From: DATKWV01 sp035529405 | GTDB taxonomy: Bacteria > Planctomycetota > Phycisphaerae > Sedimentisphaerales > Anaerobacaceae | Assembly: GCA_035529405.1 (NCBI GenBank) | Contig: DATKWV010000089.1 | Coordinates: forward strand, 1-15,992 | DNA: 15,992 nucleotides | Direction of reading: 5' to 3' | In this document: in pieces, positions 15,307 to 15,992 of the stretch | How the letters are laid out: every line of letters starts with the position of its first letter | How positions within the stretch are numbered: position 1 is the first letter of the stretch | Notes under the pieces: model-generated | Database searches by the model: none | Told to the model about the DNA's origin: nothing | The model's input: only the letters and a program-made list of their open reading frames with translations | Made by a program: the position numbers and the translations under genes

Positions 15307-15719
15307 ATGATATTGTTTTGAATAAAAAAGAAAGTATCGAACGCTGTGTCAGGCAGATTCGTTTGTACTATTCCATGCCCGGTGAAACTGGCTTTGAAGA
15401 AGATTATTTGAAACAGGATGCTATCGCAATCAACCTGCAACGGGCCTGCGAACAGGCTATCGACCTTGCCAACTATACCATAAGGAGCAGGAAACTGGGA
15501 CTTCCCAAAGAAAGCAAGGAAAGTTTTCGTCTGCTGGCCGACAATAAAATTATTCCTCGCCGGCTTTGCGACGGGCTGGAAAGGATGGTCGGATTTCGCA
15601 ATGTTTTAGTGCATCAATACCAGGAGCTGGATATTAAACTGATGGTTGAGGTGATAAACAATCATCTGGATGAATTTATTGATTTTACAAATCACATTAT
15701 GAAGTGCTTTGGCGGCTAA
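15303..15719 (+). CDS. hepT: HepT-type (DUF86) ribonuclease toxin
   Basis: A 138-residue, mostly helical protein. The HEPN motif R-x4-H-x-Y is complete: Arg99, His104 and Tyr106 in RNVLVHQY. In the HepT family this motif forms the RNase site of the dimer, and Tyr is the residue AMPylated by MntA. The start overlaps the mntA stop. The stop codon overlaps the stop of the converging obg-like gene by 4 bases, leaving no room for a terminator between them. Retention of all key residues suggests the toxin is active. Confidence 0.87.
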   Translation: MNDIVLNKKESIERCVRQIRLYYSMPGETGFEEDYLKQDAIAINLQRACEQAIDLANYTIRSRKLGLPKESKESFRLLADNKIIPRRLCDGLERMVGFRNVLVHQYQELDIKLMVEVINNHLDEFIDFTNHIMKCFGG

Positions 15720-15992
15720 AAATGTTTTTGTGACTTTTTGGTTTCTTTGACGTTTTGCCACAATAATTCGGCAAGGTCCTTTATGCCGGCGCCGGTGACG
15801 GCTGAGATGGGATAAACAGGCTTTCTGAGCCTGCGTTTGAGCAAATCAATAACCCCGGCAGGGGGATTAAGGTCCATTTTGTTAGCGACAACAACTTCCG
15901 ATTTTTTGGCCAGTGCCTTGCTGTATTGCTTTAATTCATTACGGATTGTGCGGTAATTGTCAGCAGGGTCGGAGCCGTCGAGCGGCATTATA
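15716..15992 (-). CDS. obg: Obg-like GTPase, C-terminal part (5' end outside window)
   Basis: The last 91 or so residues of an Obg/CgtA-type GTPase, with the frame open to the right edge. The visible part reads PLDGSDPADNYRTIRNELKQY, typical of the family between its G3 and G4 motifs, then G4 NKMD (ANKMDLNPP) and G5 SAVTGAGI. It ends about 22 residues after G5 and so lacks the C-terminal OCT domain found in some Obg proteins, a common variation. Obg acts in assembly of the large ribosomal subunit. An ATG at 15988 is internal, not the start. Confidence 0.85.
   Translation of the reverse strand, partial: IMPLDGSDPADNYRTIRNELKQYSKALAKKSEVVVANKMDLNPPAGVIDLLKRRLRKPVYPISAVTGAGIKDLAELLWQNVKETKKSQKHF

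Overview
The gene content and protein style point to an environmental Gram-negative bacterium. They fit best with Planctomycetota of the Phycisphaerae type. That placement is an inference from the mix of genes: a cytochrome c maturation locus of an unusual kind, HflKC, an FHA-GAF protein, a very large secreted six-hairpin glycosidase-like protein, and a divergent MnmE-like GTPase beside coaX. No rRNA, tRNA, IS element or CRISPR array was seen.

Layout. (1) 1-1702: the 3' part of a large gene that begins before the window. Its helical-repeat style resembles the C-terminal region of large defence-type P-loop NTPases. (2) 1703-2584: a small zinc-ribbon membrane protein with its own promoter. Two copies of a short REP-like repeat lie here, one of them inside the coding frame, and an inverted repeat marks the end of the ccm operon. 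(3) 2585-5304, minus strand: a compact cytochrome c maturation operon, ccmE-ccmA-ccmB-ccmC-ccmD. ccmD is only 42 codons. CcmE carries the rare CxxxY haem-binding motif instead of the usual histidine motif, and CcmC has an altered WWD motif. (4) 5305-5497: a divergent promoter region. (5) 5498-7353: hflK-hflC, overlapping by 4 nt. (6) 7594-8463: an FHA-GAF protein behind a near-consensus promoter. (7) 8698-12087: a 1129-residue secreted protein with a six-hairpin-like region. (8) 12135-14746, minus strand: coaX, a five-helix membrane protein and a truncated, divergent MnmE-like GTPase, tightly packed. (9) 14893-15719: a MntA/HepT-type toxin-antitoxin pair. It ends in a 4-nt convergent overlap with the end of an obg-like GTPase gene that runs off the right edge.

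How the genes work together. CcmABCD would load haem onto CcmE for cytochrome c assembly at the outer face of the inner membrane. CcmF, CcmG and CcmH are absent from this window. HflK and HflC would form the membrane complex that modulates the FtsH protease. MntA would neutralise HepT by AMPylation. The MnmE-like GTPase keeps all its GTPase motifs but lacks the C-terminal cysteine motif and much of the folate-domain signature. It may therefore do something other than tRNA U34 modification, possibly with the membrane protein whose stop codon overlaps its start.

The strongest leads for follow-up are the CxxxY-type Ccm system with its atypical CcmC, the divergent MnmE-like GTPase and membrane-protein pair, and the left-edge defence-like gene.
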